64,000 bases of DNA from Tepiditoga spiralis (GCF_014701195.1 NZ_AP018712.1:62001-126000); one strand, 5' to 3'; shown: positions 25,806 to 36,078, counted from the stretch's first letter. A program made the numbers and translations. Notes: generated by a model not told the origin, from the letters alone.

Positions 25806-28800
25806 CTCCTAATTTCTGTTATATTTGTTTTTAACATTTGCATAAATTTTTTCGTATCTACATCCTTAAAAAAATCAATCGTTTCTTTTATTATCCAATT
25901 GTCTAAAATACTTTCTTTTATTTTTATACTCTTATGAAGAAGTTTTAAATCAAATTCATCTAAAACCTCATATTTACCAGATGAATTTAAAATCAATCCA
26001 GAATCAATTAGTTCATCTAATACTATTTTCCCTATTTCTCTGTCATCTTTAAATAAATTTTTTATAATATCAGTTTCTTTCAAATCAGGATTATTTTTTA
26101 TAAAATCAAAAGATTGTTTCAAAATATTTTGTGATGGATACTCTTTTGCATACTCATAATTCAATCTCATTTTAAATTTATTATCATAAGCTAAAACTAT
26201 ATTCACATGATAATTATTTACATTCCAGTTTGAAACCAAATCAATTAATTCAAGTCGTGTTTTTGGTGGTTCTAATAATATAAAAACTGGTTTTTTATCA
26301 CTAATTTTCATACCTAAACCATTATTTGAATATGAAGTAATGAGTATATTAGAGGATGTTTTTTTCAATTTTTCTCTTAACATTAATTTTTTTGAAAACT
26401 CTATATCTTCATTAAATATTTTTATTGTTTCTTCGGGAATATTTAATTTTTCAACGATAAAATTTTTTATAAGTTCTTGTTTTTTTCTGTTGTTTATAAC
26501 AATGATTTTTTTATTATATGAATTCAAATAATCCTTTAATACTTCATTTAACTTCTTTTTTTCTTTTATAATTTCAAAGTTTGATTGATTGATATTTGAT
26601 ATTAATACTTTATAACCTGCAACTTTTAAAAATTCTTTTAAAGTTTCATGATATATTGATCCTAATATTGATATATTATCTTCTTTATAATTTAAAAATT
26701 TTCTAAACTCAGAGTATTCTTTTATAGACTTTACCGCTGGGTGTGCAACTGAATAGAATGGTTCGTCTACAATAAAATCAAATTTATTTCCCGTAAACAT
26801 TTTTAAATTTTTAAAAAAAGATGGAACGGTTATAAATATAATATTTTTTTCATTCAAATTTTTTATACTAAGTTTACTTTTTTTATTATAACAAATTATC
26901 GTTGGTGAAATATAAGAAGATATTATATTATAAGTATGTTTTAAATTAACATGAGAAGATCCAACAATAATAATCTTTTTATTTTTATTTAAAGATTCTA
27001 CTATTTTTTTCATTATAACTGCATACTTTACCTTACTTGGTAAAAACATAGCAACTTTTTTACTATTTAAATTATTTATAATAGCTTTGATTTTCGATAC
27101 CTTTGAAATTTCTTCATTTAACAATGAATTAACATCAAATTCATTTAATGACAAGTACTTATTATTTTTTTCTATTAAAGATAAATCTTTTAAATAAAAC
27201 TTTAAAAATGTTCTTTTAGAATTAAACGCTGGTTCTTCTCTAAAATTTCCAACAGCATCTATATTTATGCTTGTTGGTCCATTAAATCTTATATCTTTTA
27301 ACTTTTGAGAAAGTCCATACCCTATAGTATCCATAATATAATCTTTATCTCTTGATTTTCCAGCAAAACTTTCAACCGCTGTTCCAAAAAATTTTAAATT
27401 TTCAATATGCATATTTTTAATAAAAAAAGTTGGTTCAGGGTTTTTATAACCATAAGGTTCAAGTTTTTTTATATCATCAAAAAAATTTGACCAAATTTTA
27501 TCTATTTCTGAATCAATTGAAACTTCAAGAGTTGGTTTACTATCTCCATAAATTTCTTTATAAGCATTATTTACCGCTATCCTTAATTCTTCTATTTTTG
27601 AAGAGTATGTAGTAAAGCCAGCTGCAAGTTCATGACCACCAAATTCTTTAAAAACACCTTTTTCAGATGCTCGTTTAAAAATTTCTATTAAATTAATTCC
27701 TTGTGGACTTCTTGAAGATCCTTTTCCAAATTCGCCTTCTTTTGATATCATCAACACAGGTTTATTAAATTGAGCAGACAATTTTGAAGCAACAATCCCT
27801 AAAACACCCAAATGCCAATTTTCACCACTTAAAACTATTACTTTATCGTTTTTTAATTTTGGATTAACATCCATAAGGCTCAACGCAAATAAATAAATTT
27901 CTTTTTCTTTTGCTTGCCTTTTAGTATTGAGTTTTAAAAGTGCTAATACATACTTATTTATTTCTTCTTTATCTTTTGAAATAAGCAAATTAAAGGCAGT
28001 AACTGCATCTGCCATTCTTCCAGCTGCATTTATTTTTGGTGCAACCTTATAAGCTATTATATTTGATTTTATTTCCGAATTAGATACTTTTAATTCTTTT
28101 AAAAGTCCATTTAACCCTGGCAAAGGATTGGTTTTCAATTTTTCTATCCCAAGTTTAACAAAGTATCTATTTTCTGATAATAAAGGCACTATATCAGCAA
28201 TAGTTCCCACTGCAACAAGATCTATATAATCATAGGGATTAAAATTAGATTTTATTTTTGATGAAATAGCCAAAAGTAATTTAAAAGCAACTCCTACTCC
28301 AGCTAATCCCCTAAATGGATAACTCGTATCTCTTCTCTTTGGATTAATAACAGCATCTGCTGGTGGAAGTACTTCTTGTTGTTCGTGATGATCTGTAACT
28401 ATTACTTTCATACCTAAATTTTTAGCATATTTAACTTCTACAATCGAAGTTATCCCACAATCAACTGTAATAATGTTATTAAACCCATTATTTTTAAACT
28501 CTTCAATAGCTTCAACATTTAAACTATATCCTTCTTCTAATCTACTTGGAATATATGCTTCAACATCATAACCTAAATCTCTTAAACCCAAATAAAGAGT
28601 AGATGCGGCAGTCACCCCATCTACATCATAATCTCCAAAAACTACTATTTTTTCTTTTTTTGATAAAATATTCAATAATAAATCAACAGCTTTATCCATA
28701 TCTTTTAATTTGAATGGATCAATAACATCTTTTTCAGATGGATTCAAAAATTTTATTGCTTCTTCTGTATTAGTAATACCTCTTGATACCATTAACTTAG

Positions 28801-28909
28801 CTAAAAACTCACTGACTTTAGCTCCATTAGAAATACTTCGAGAAACTTTTAAATTTCTCTCATAATTAGGATCATTTGTATCCCAAAAGATCCTCCATAT
28901 ACTTTTCAC
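25802..28909 (-). CDS. recJ: Single-strand-specific exonuclease RecJ with large C-terminal extension
   Basis: Degrades single-stranded DNA 5' to 3' in recombination and mismatch repair. Residues about 70-260 are the DHH domain with DYDVDGVTAAS and VTDHHEQ; the DHHA1 domain follows with GENWHLGVLGIVASKL and GKGSSRSPQGINL (about 350-430); an OB domain lies at about 460-570. The family usually ends there. Here another 450 residues continue, with short motifs (KKVAMFLPSKVKYAVI, IIIVGSSHVNLKHTY, DFIVDEPFYS) reminiscent of a helicase-like fold without a Walker A GKT. First gene of the recJ-DUF-yqgF unit. Confidence 0.93.
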   Translation of the reverse strand: MKSIWRIFWDTNDPNYERNLKVSRSISNGAKVSEFLAKLMVSRGITNTEEAIKFLNPSEKDVIDPFKLKDMDKAVDLLLNILSKKEKIVVFGDYDVDGVTAASTLYLGLRDLGYDVEAYIPSRLEEGYSLNVEAIEEFKNNGFNNIITVDCGITSIVEVKYAKNLGMKVIVTDHHEQQEVLPPADAVINPKRRDTSYPFRGLAGVGVAFKLLLAISSKIKSNFNPYDYIDLVAVGTIADIVPLLSENRYFVKLGIEKLKTNPLPGLNGLLKELKVSNSEIKSNIIAYKVAPKINAAGRMADAVTAFNLLISKDKEEINKYVLALLKLNTKRQAKEKEIYLFALSLMDVNPKLKNDKVIVLSGENWHLGVLGIVASKLSAQFNKPVLMISKEGEFGKGSSRSPQGINLIEIFKRASEKGVFKEFGGHELAAGFTTYSSKIEELRIAVNNAYKEIYGDSKPTLEVSIDSEIDKIWSNFFDDIKKLEPYGYKNPEPTFFIKNMHIENLKFFGTAVESFAGKSRDKDYIMDTIGYGLSQKLKDIRFNGPTSINIDAVGNFREEPAFNSKRTFLKFYLKDLSLIEKNNKYLSLNEFDVNSLLNEEISKVSKIKAIINNLNSKKVAMFLPSKVKYAVIMKKIVESLNKNKKIIIVGSSHVNLKHTYNIISSYISPTIICYNKKSKLSIKNLNEKNIIFITVPSFFKNLKMFTGNKFDFIVDEPFYSVAHPAVKSIKEYSEFRKFLNYKEDNISILGSIYHETLKEFLKVAGYKVLISNINQSNFEIIKEKKKLNEVLKDYLNSYNKKIIVINNRKKQELIKNFIVEKLNIPEETIKIFNEDIEFSKKLMLREKLKKTSSNILITSYSNNGLGMKISDKKPVFILLEPPKTRLELIDLVSNWNVNNYHVNIVLAYDNKFKMRLNYEYAKEYPSQNILKQSFDFIKNNPDLKETDIIKNLFKDDREIGKIVLDELIDSGLILNSSGKYEVLDEFDLKLLHKSIKIKESILDNWIIKETIDFFKDVDTKKFMQMLKTNITEIRR

Positions 28910-29042
28910 TTTTAAGAAGCTCCTTCCTTATTTTTTTTATTTTTATTATATTATACATTAAGATTTTTAAATTTTCAAAACAAAACAAAAAAAATAAAAA
29001 TTTATATATTTTATAAAAGCAAAAAGTATATTATTTTAATTA

Positions 29043-29543
29043 TTACTTTTTTATTTTATATTTTAAAACAATGGTTGAATCATTTAATTTTTTTATTTCT
29101 TCAAGAATCAAAGGAATATCTTTTTTTATATCTTTAAATAAAGTTATTTTACCATTTATTAACCATGGTTCAATAGTTAAATATATATAATCTATGAGAT
29201 TTTTTTCTAAAAACAAAGAATTTATAGTACTTCCTCCTATTAAAAATACTTCAGAATAATTTTTTAAAGACTTTAAAATATTTTCTGGACTATCATTAAT
29301 AAACTTTAAATTTTTTAAATTTTTATACTTTTGTGGATTTTTAGTCATAACTATATTTAATCTTTCAGGAAGAGCTTTCCCTATTGTTTCAAAAGTTTTT
29401 CTTCCCATTATTACAACTCCAGATTTTTTAGTTAAAGTAGAAAAAAACTTTAAGTCTTCTTTAGTATTCCAATACGGCTTTTCAATTTCTGTTTTTGAAA
29501 TAATTCCATTTATACTTGAAACCATGATTAAATTTAAAATCAT
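29043..29543 (-). CDS. folA: Dihydrofolate reductase-family protein
   Basis: 166 residues with the DHFR fold: LNLIMVSSINGIIS at the start, KSGVVIMGRKTFETIG (NADPH-binding), RLNIVMTKNP, and VFLIGGSTINSLFL. Either folate reductase or a RibD C-terminal-like reductase; the length and single domain favour DHFR. Monocistronic, divergent from the asparaginase gene. Confidence 0.8.
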   Translation of the reverse strand: MILNLIMVSSINGIISKTEIEKPYWNTKEDLKFFSTLTKKSGVVIMGRKTFETIGKALPERLNIVMTKNPQKYKNLKNLKFINDSPENILKSLKNYSEVFLIGGSTINSLFLEKNLIDYIYLTIEPWLINGKITLFKDIKKDIPLILEEIKKLNDSTIVLKYKIKK

Positions 29544-29641
29544 ATTTTTGCCCCCAATGTTTTCATAATTTTACAATTAATTATAACATTTCATGGTATA
29601 ATTTTAAACGAAATGTGATTTAAATTTTTAGGAGGTTTAAA

Positions 29642-30622
29642 ATGAAGAAAATTGCTATAGTAACAACAGGCGGAACAATTGCCATGACACAAGATCCTAA
29701 TTTAGGGGTTGTACCTTCAGAAAAAATAAATCAAAAGTTAAATGACATACCCTATTTAAAAAATATTGCAAAAACAGAATTAATAGAATTTGCAAATAAA
29801 CCAAGTCCCCACATAACCCCAAAAGACATGTTGGAACTTTCAAAATTAGTAAAAAAATTAATAAAAAACAAAGAATATGATGGAGTAGTAATAACACATG
29901 GTACAGATACTTTAGAAGAAACAGCTTATTTTTTAGATTTAACTATTGATACTGTTAAACCCGTAGTTTTAACAGCAGCTATGCGAAATTTAAGTGAACC
30001 ATCAGCTGATGGGCCCATGAATTTAATTGCATCTGTAAGAGTTGCAAGTTTAGAAAAATCTGCCGACAATGGTGTTTTAGTCTGTTTAAATGATGAAATA
30101 CATGCTGCTCGTGAAGTAACTAAAACTTATACAAGTAACGTTGCAACTTTTGATTCTCCAGGATATGGGCCACTTGGAATAGTTGATGAAGACACAGTTG
30201 TTTTTTTTAGAAGAACATTAGAAAGAATGCACATTGAAGCAGATGCAATAAATGATAAAGTAGCCTTAATAAAAACTTATACAGGAGATAATGGAGAAAC
30301 ATTAAAACATCTTCCAAAAATGGGATATAGCGCTGTTGTTGTAGAAGGATTTGGAAGAGGAAATGTTCCGCCTGCTGTTGGAAATGTTTTAAAAGAACTT
30401 GTAAAACAAAATTTCCCTGTAGTAGTTGTTTCAAGATGTTTTAAAGGTAGAGTTTTGGGTGTTTATGGCTACGATGGAGGAGGAGCTGATTTAAAAAAAC
30501 ATGGAATAATTTTAGGACAAGAAGTTTCTGGTCAAAAAGCACGAATAAAAATGATGGTAGTTTTAGCAAAAACAAAAGAAATAAATGTTATTAGAGATTA
30601 TTTTGAGTTTCAAAATAAATAA
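29642..30622 (+). CDS. ansA: L-asparaginase
   Basis: Hydrolyses asparagine to aspartate and ammonia. 326 residues. The two catalytic threonine motifs are present: TTGGTIAMTQ at the N-terminus and VVITHGTDTLEETAYFL at about residue 85. There is no signal peptide, so it is the cytosolic type I form. AGGAGG precedes the ATG, and TATAAT with an extended TG lies 40 nt upstream. It opens the operon continuing to tsaB. It opposes the asnA gene at 62.7 kb in asparagine balance. Confidence 0.95.
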   Translation: MKKIAIVTTGGTIAMTQDPNLGVVPSEKINQKLNDIPYLKNIAKTELIEFANKPSPHITPKDMLELSKLVKKLIKNKEYDGVVITHGTDTLEETAYFLDLTIDTVKPVVLTAAMRNLSEPSADGPMNLIASVRVASLEKSADNGVLVCLNDEIHAAREVTKTYTSNVATFDSPGYGPLGIVDEDTVVFFRRTLERMHIEADAINDKVALIKTYTGDNGETLKHLPKMGYSAVVVEGFGRGNVPPAVGNVLKELVKQNFPVVVVSRCFKGRVLGVYGYDGGGADLKKHGIILGQEVSGQKARIKMMVVLAKTKEINVIRDYFEFQNK

Positions 30623-30635
30623 GTGAGGTGTTTTC

Positions 30636-31646
30636 ATGACCAAAAATGCAAAAAGTTCAATTTATACTGGTATTTATTTAGCATTATTTTTTTCAATAGC
30701 TTTAATATCTATGCAAGTTTTTTCAATAATTGTATTTTCAATAGGTTCAATTTTAATAATAGATTTATTTGCAAAAATAATACAAAAATTTTTTAAACTC
30801 CCAAGGAAACTTTCAATATTATTTTCATTATTAGCATTATTTATTTTTATAGGTTTAGTTGTAGGGTTGTTAATACCAACTGTCATACATGAAGTTTCAA
30901 ATTTTTTAAATTTTTTAGAAAGTTTTTTTAACAATAAAGAATGGAAAAAACTTTTCAATAACTCATTTCCTCAACTAGAAAACAATATATCTGAATTTCT
31001 TTCAGGATTACAACCTAAATTATTTGAATTTTTAAACTATATAGCACTTCAAATACCTAATGTTGGTCAAAAAGCTGGAAGTTTTATATTTTATTTATTT
31101 TTATTAACTATATATGGAAGTTTTTTCTTTGATACCTTTAAAAACAAGCTTTTATTTATGTTTCCTAAATCAATAAGGAAAAACACTCTTTTATTTTGGA
31201 AAGATTTATACATAGATTTAGAAACTTTCGTTGTATCTACTGTTTTTGCAGCAATATTTGTTGGAGGTGCAGCTTTTGTTGCTACTAATATAATTGGAAT
31301 AAAATACTCTTTAATTTTGAGTGTTTGGGCAGCTTTAACTAATTTCATTCCTGTAGTTGGTGTAATTTTTGAATTTATTCCTTTAATAATAGTTGGTATA
31401 TCAAGCGGAATTACCAAAATGCTAATATTATTAATTGTAATGATAATAATACATGCAACTGCATTTGTATTTTTCTTGTATGTATTAAAAGGAAAAACAA
31501 GGATAAACTCTGTAGCTGTTATAGTATCAATTTTAATTTTTGGATACATATTTGGATTAATTGGCCCATTAATAGCTGTCCCAATAGGTATTTTACTTAG
31601 AACATATTGGAACCATTTTATTTCTCCCTACTTAGAAAGGAGTTAA
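30636..31646 (+). CDS. AI-2E family transporter (PerM/TqsA-like)
   Basis: 336 residues with eight hydrophobic segments. The soluble insertion at about residues 70-140 and the late motifs (FIPVVGVIFEFIPLIIVGISSG, FGLIGPLIAVPIGILLRTYW) match the AI-2 exporter superfamily. Members export autoinducer-2 or act as Na+/H+ exchangers; which applies here is unknown. 14 nt after asparaginase, with GTGAGGTG upstream. Confidence 0.9.
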   Translation: MTKNAKSSIYTGIYLALFFSIALISMQVFSIIVFSIGSILIIDLFAKIIQKFFKLPRKLSILFSLLALFIFIGLVVGLLIPTVIHEVSNFLNFLESFFNNKEWKKLFNNSFPQLENNISEFLSGLQPKLFEFLNYIALQIPNVGQKAGSFIFYLFLLTIYGSFFFDTFKNKLLFMFPKSIRKNTLLFWKDLYIDLETFVVSTVFAAIFVGGAAFVATNIIGIKYSLILSVWAALTNFIPVVGVIFEFIPLIIVGISSGITKMLILLIVMIIIHATAFVFFLYVLKGKTRINSVAVIVSILIFGYIFGLIGPLIAVPIGILLRTYWNHFISPYLERS

Positions 31647-31650
31647 ATAA

Positions 31651-32997
31651 TTGAAAAAAATAATACTTATATTTTTAATAATTTTTTCTATACAAATATT
31701 TTCAATTACTTTAGAAAATATATACAATCTATCAAAAAATTCTTCTACACTAGATAAATCTTGGAAAGAATTAGTTTTATATATTCAAAAAAATGGATCA
31801 AATCAACAATTAGAAAGATATGGCGAAATTATTTCTGCCAAAAAATATTTGTATAACAAATATAAAAATTTTAAATTCATAAACACAATAATCTCAGAAG
31901 ATTTAAAAGAATTTTTAATTGGTATAGGAATAATTGATTTTAACTTTTCTGAAGAAGACACAAAAAAAATATTATATATATTCAAAAATTTACCAAAAAC
32001 AATTCAAAATATACTTGAAAGTGGCAAAATGGAAGAAATAAATTTAAAGTATTCTTATAAAATAAAAGGTTTAAACTCTTATGTAAATCAAAAATCTGAT
32101 GATTTATTTTTAAAATATTTAATTGATAAAACTATACAAAACCCACCTTTTTTTGATAAAGATATGCAAAACTTTGTTAATACATTCATTTCTAAATCGC
32201 ACATCATAAAAATGAATGAAATAATAGAAAGTTCAAGGTATTATATACAAGAAAAAGATTTTATGGGGGGTTATAATTTATTAAAGTTCTTATATGAAAA
32301 AAATTATATTTCAGATAAAAATTTAAAACAGTATTATAAATTAAAAACATACTTTGAACTTAAAAATAAATTATCAACATACGCAAGTACAGTCTATACA
32401 TTTGAAAATCAAGAAATAGAAAAATATACATATGATGTTTTAAGTCTCATAAACTCCGTTTCTAATTTAACTTTATCAAAAAAAATGTTAGAAGATATTT
32501 TATACTCAATTGTAAAAGTCTTAAATACAAGAATAGAAAAATTAGATAAAAAGTTAAATGTCGATTTTTCAAATATACAAATAAACAATTTAAACGAAGA
32601 ACTCTCAAATGAAATAATAAAATTAAAACTCAAGCTAAACTATTCAAAAGATATTATAAAAAACGCTTCTAATAATAAAACAGAAAAAAGCAACAAAATA
32701 AAAACAAACTTTTTTATTGAATATTTATTTATCTTTTTAGTTATAATAACATTAATAATATTAATGTTATTATTTGAACTTTTCCCTTCTGAAAAAAAAG
32801 TTGAATTTCTATGTAAAATAGGAATGGGAAAGTATGGACTTAGACTTACTGAAAAATTAATATTAAAAAATCCAAATTATTATAAATATTATATATTGCT
32901 AGCAACAGTATACGAAGTCATTGGAGATTTTGAAAAATCAATATCTGCTTATAAAACAGCCACTAACTTAAAAAAGAAATCTGGAGGTAACGAATAA
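31651..32997 (+). CDS. Single-pass membrane protein with C-terminal TPR, unknown function
   Basis: 448 residues starting with TTG. A signal peptide or anchor (IILIFLIIFSIQIFS) is followed by about 325 residues of helical extracytoplasmic sequence, one membrane segment (YLFIFLVIITLIILMLLF, about 355-375), and a short cytoplasmic tail with a TPR-like unit (YYKYYILLATVYEVIGDFEKSISAYKTA). The architecture suggests an envelope scaffold or sensor. It sits between the AI-2E gene and tsaB, overlapping the latter by 1 nt. I recognise no family. Confidence 0.75.
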   Translation: MKKIILIFLIIFSIQIFSITLENIYNLSKNSSTLDKSWKELVLYIQKNGSNQQLERYGEIISAKKYLYNKYKNFKFINTIISEDLKEFLIGIGIIDFNFSEEDTKKILYIFKNLPKTIQNILESGKMEEINLKYSYKIKGLNSYVNQKSDDLFLKYLIDKTIQNPPFFDKDMQNFVNTFISKSHIIKMNEIIESSRYYIQEKDFMGGYNLLKFLYEKNYISDKNLKQYYKLKTYFELKNKLSTYASTVYTFENQEIEKYTYDVLSLINSVSNLTLSKKMLEDILYSIVKVLNTRIEKLDKKLNVDFSNIQINNLNEELSNEIIKLKLKLNYSKDIIKNASNNKTEKSNKIKTNFFIEYLFIFLVIITLIILMLLFELFPSEKKVEFLCKIGMGKYGLRLTEKLILKNPNYYKYYILLATVYEVIGDFEKSISAYKTATNLKKKSGGNE

Positions 32998-33659
32998 TGA
33001 ATACACTTATAATTAGCTCATCTTCAAAAGAAATATTTATTTTAATAACTAAAAATAAAAAAATATATTTAAAAACTATTACTGGAAAAGGAAGTGGATC
33101 AAAAATAGCTCCTGTTATAAAAAAGATGATAGATGAATTGAACATAAATATAAATGATTTTAATGAATTCGCAATCGATATCGGACCTGGATCTTTTACA
33201 GGAATAAGAATAAGTATAGCTTTTTTACAAGGTTTAATGATAAATAGTAACAAAAAAATAAAAACATTTTATTCAACAGATTTAATAAATATTTCTTTTG
33301 AAAAAGAAGTAAAAAAAAGAATGGTTTTAAAAAGAGCAAGAGAAGACGCAGCATACGTCTCACTATATGAAAACAAAAAAAGATTATTTGGTCCTAAAAT
33401 GATATCTGCAGAAGAATTAAAAAAATACGAAGATTATGCCTTACTTGGTGATGAATCATTATACTTTAAAGAAAAATATAATCTTAAAAATGAATATTAC
33501 GAAGTAAAAATAAATTATACAAAAATTTTAGAATTATTAGAAAATAGTAATTCTGTTGAAATTAAAGATTTAAAACCGCTTTATCTTCAAAAACCAATTG
33601 CTGTAGAAGTATGGGAAAAGAAAAACAATAAAAAAATGCCAGAAAAAAATTGGAATTAA
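32997..33659 (+). CDS. tsaB: tRNA threonylcarbamoyladenosine synthesis protein TsaB
   Basis: 220 residues, ASKHA fold. N-terminal NTLIISSSSKEIFILI and the core DFNEFAIDIGPGSFTGIRISIAFLQGL are TsaB signatures. It partners TsaD and TsaE in making t6A37 on ANN-decoding tRNAs. The start ATG overlaps the previous stop (TAATG). The C-terminal half is diverged, as is usual. Confidence 0.93.
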   Translation: MNTLIISSSSKEIFILITKNKKIYLKTITGKGSGSKIAPVIKKMIDELNININDFNEFAIDIGPGSFTGIRISIAFLQGLMINSNKKIKTFYSTDLINISFEKEVKKRMVLKRAREDAAYVSLYENKKRLFGPKMISAEELKKYEDYALLGDESLYFKEKYNLKNEYYEVKINYTKILELLENSNSVEIKDLKPLYLQKPIAVEVWEKKNNKKMPEKNWN

Positions 33660-33686
33660 AATAAGGATTCGCTGAATCCTTATTTT
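33658..33686. terminator. Bidirectional terminator between tsaB and the HD-GYP gene
   Basis: AAAATAAGGATTC / GAATCCTTATTTT with loop GCT, a 13-bp stem overlapping both stop codons. Confidence 0.85.
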
Positions 33687-34938
33687 AAAAATCTATTTCT
33701 ATTTCATCTATAAACTTGTCATACTTTTTTATAAGTTCTTTTTCTTTTGTTAAATTTTTTAATGTATCAAATACTTTTTTATCTAACTTATTTTTTTCTA
33801 CCATATCTTCAATTATTCCAAGTGCTTTTTCAACAGACATTCCTTCCCTATACGGTCTATCTTCTCTAAGCGCCACATACATATCAGCAATTTGCAAAAT
33901 TCTTGCTCCAATAGACAATTGAGATGCGCTTAAGCCCCATGGATAACCACTTCCATCTAATTTTTCATGATGCTGCGATGCAATTAAAACTATTTCTTTT
34001 AAAGAACAAAAGTTTTCAAAAATTCTAAATGTTTCTCCAACATGCTTTCTCATAATATTCATTTCATAATAACTTAAACCACCTTCTTTGTGTAAAATAT
34101 ATAAAGGTGTTTTTATTTTTCCTATGTCATGCATCAATCCTGCCATATACAATAAGTTTGCATCATAGTCATCAAGCATTTCCTTTGCTATTTCTTTTGC
34201 CACATTAGATACTGAAACAGTATGATTTAATGTATATGGTGATCTAAAATCTATAATCATTGAAATTAACTTTAAAAAATCCATGAATTCATAAAGAGTT
34301 AAACTTATATCTACATTAAAATACCTTTTTAAATTTAAGTTTCCATCAAAAAGATATAAATAATTCATATCATCATTTATAATGTTTTTTATTGAAGTTT
34401 TAAAAAATCCACAATTATCTATAAATTCATCCATTTTTTCCATACCAATTTCTGGGCTTTCTAAATTTACTCTATAAATAACAGATAACTTATCGGCAAC
34501 ATGAAATATTTTTGAAAGCATTTTTACTTCATCACTTTCATATATTAATTCATTATCTTCTTTATGATGATTTTCTATTGCAGTTAAATAATCATGTGGT
34601 ATAAATCTTTTAAAATATTTTAACACTGATGCAGATAAATACGAATGAAAATTCTTTTTATCTAATTCTTCAATACTTGCCAGTGTTTTATAATTTAAAA
34701 TATAATCTTTATCAATATCTATATTTTCTAAAATGATTTCTTTTAACAAAAATCCAATATCATGCATTAATCCACAAAAATAAACTATTGATTTCGAAAA
34801 CTTTCCCGGTGCAAGCTCTTCTGCTATCGATACAGAAAGTTTAGCTACATCAATAGAATGTTCTAAAAAATCTGAAAATTCATTTATTCTAAGATTTTGA
34901 AATATTTTTATTAAATCAGTTAATTTATATTCAAACAT
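33685..34938 (-). CDS. Tandem HD / HD-GYP domain protein, c-di-GMP phosphodiesterase
   Basis: 417 residues, soluble. An N-terminal HD domain (EHSIDVAKLSVSIAEEL, CGLMHDIGFLL, ENHHKEDNE) is followed by a full HD-GYP domain with HTVSVSNVAKEIAKE, MAGLMHDIGKIKTP, KHVGETFRIFENF and HHEKLDGSGYPWGLS. The second set has all metal ligands and the GYP motif and should hydrolyse c-di-GMP. The start at 34936-34938 has GGAGGTACAT. Divergent from the YtrA-type operon. Confidence 0.92.
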   Translation of the reverse strand: MFEYKLTDLIKIFQNLRINEFSDFLEHSIDVAKLSVSIAEELAPGKFSKSIVYFCGLMHDIGFLLKEIILENIDIDKDYILNYKTLASIEELDKKNFHSYLSASVLKYFKRFIPHDYLTAIENHHKEDNELIYESDEVKMLSKIFHVADKLSVIYRVNLESPEIGMEKMDEFIDNCGFFKTSIKNIINDDMNYLYLFDGNLNLKRYFNVDISLTLYEFMDFLKLISMIIDFRSPYTLNHTVSVSNVAKEIAKEMLDDYDANLLYMAGLMHDIGKIKTPLYILHKEGGLSYYEMNIMRKHVGETFRIFENFCSLKEIVLIASQHHEKLDGSGYPWGLSASQLSIGARILQIADMYVALREDRPYREGMSVEKALGIIEDMVEKNKLDKKVFDTLKNLTKEKELIKKYDKFIDEIEIDF

Positions 34939-35041
34939 ATGTACCTCCATTTTATATATATTATATTATTTTATTTTAAAAAAGATATATTTTCTTAACT
35001 ATATATTATAATTATACACTATTTATCAAAAAAATAAGCAT

Positions 35042-35085
35042 TTGACTTTTTGTTGTTATAGTGTTATAATTTTGTAGAACACTAT
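35042..35085 (+). promoter_or_regulatory. Promoter with overlapping dyad, YtrA-type operator candidate
   Basis: TTGACT (35042-35047) and TATAAT (35065-35070) are spaced by 17 bp. ATAGTGTT (35058-35065) and AACACTAT (35078-35085) form a perfect 8-bp dyad around the -10 box. GTGT...ACAC dyads are typical of YtrA-family GntR operators, so the regulator at 36068 probably represses here. A further ACACTAT half-site lies at 35016-35022. Confidence 0.65.
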
Positions 35086-35121
35086 GAAACAAATATTTTT
35101 GAAAAAAATCGGAGGTGTATT

Positions 35122-36078
35122 ATGGATAATATAACTAAAAAATATTCTATCGTTTTCAATTTACTCATTGCAATTTTAATTGCTTTTATTGGATTGTTGA
35201 TTTCAAACTTTTTTTTGAGGGGCTTAATCTTGATAGGTGCATTAATTTTTTTTGGAAAAAATTTCATCAGATTAAAAACGCTTTACTATACTCTAATAAT
35301 TTCTTTTGTAATAGTTCCTTTTTTTATTGCAATATCAATTAATCCTCTCATAAAACCTTTTTCTAATATTAAAAATTTCAATTGGTTTATTTATTCAAAT
35401 ACAGAAGTTTTAAAACCCGATAAATATATTGAAGGAAGTAAAAATTTAGAAATAAAATGTACTTCAGTAGAAATTAAATTTGATGACACTACAGAAAAGT
35501 TGTATATTCCTTCTAAAATCAAAGTATTAAAAGTTGGAAATACAACAAAATTAGAGTATAAAAAAATAAATTCAAAGATAATAATAACTATTGGAACAAA
35601 AAATAAATATTCTTCTTTTAAATTAAATACCGTTCACTCTAATTTAAATGGCAATTTAAACTCAGATAAAATAGAGATAAATGATGTACACATGGAATTA
35701 AATTCAACTTTAAAGGCAGATTCTATTATATTAAAAGGTGTTCATTCAGAATTATCCGGAAGTATAATTTCAAAAAACTTATTAGTTTCATGTGTTCATT
35801 TAGAAATATATTCCACTTTAAATTCAAATGATATTAAAATAAACGGCACTTCAATAAAATTTAATTCTGTAATTGAAAGAGGAGATAATCTATACATAAA
35901 TGGAACATCAATAAATGCTAAAATAAATTATACAAAACCTTGGGAAAATGCTTATCACTTAAATATAAATGGTACTTCAGGAAATATAGTTATCAATGAA
36001 CCAAAAGATAACACTGGAAATTTAATCATTGAAAGTTCAGGGAGTCTTTCAATTAAAAGGAATAGTAATGTTTACTAA
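35122..36078 (+). CDS. Membrane-anchored DUF4097-like beta-helix protein
   Basis: 318 residues. Three hydrophobic segments occupy residues 1-85. From about 105 there is a repetitive beta-strand region (NLEIKCTSVEIKF, KIEINDVHMELNS, SIILKGVHSELSGSI, DIKINGTSIKFNS, LYINGTSINAK, LNINGTSGNIVI), resembling the putative-adhesin DUF4097/LiaF-type stacked fold. First gene of a four-gene operon with a GntR regulator and an ABC transporter, suggesting envelope-stress sensing. GGAGGTG precedes the ATG. Confidence 0.75.
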   Translation: MDNITKKYSIVFNLLIAILIAFIGLLISNFFLRGLILIGALIFFGKNFIRLKTLYYTLIISFVIVPFFIAISINPLIKPFSNIKNFNWFIYSNTEVLKPDKYIEGSKNLEIKCTSVEIKFDDTTEKLYIPSKIKVLKVGNTTKLEYKKINSKIIITIGTKNKYSSFKLNTVHSNLNGNLNSDKIEINDVHMELNSTLKADSIILKGVHSELSGSIISKNLLVSCVHLEIYSTLNSNDIKINGTSIKFNSVIERGDNLYINGTSINAKINYTKPWENAYHLNINGTSGNIVINEPKDNTGNLIIESSGSLSIKRNSNVY

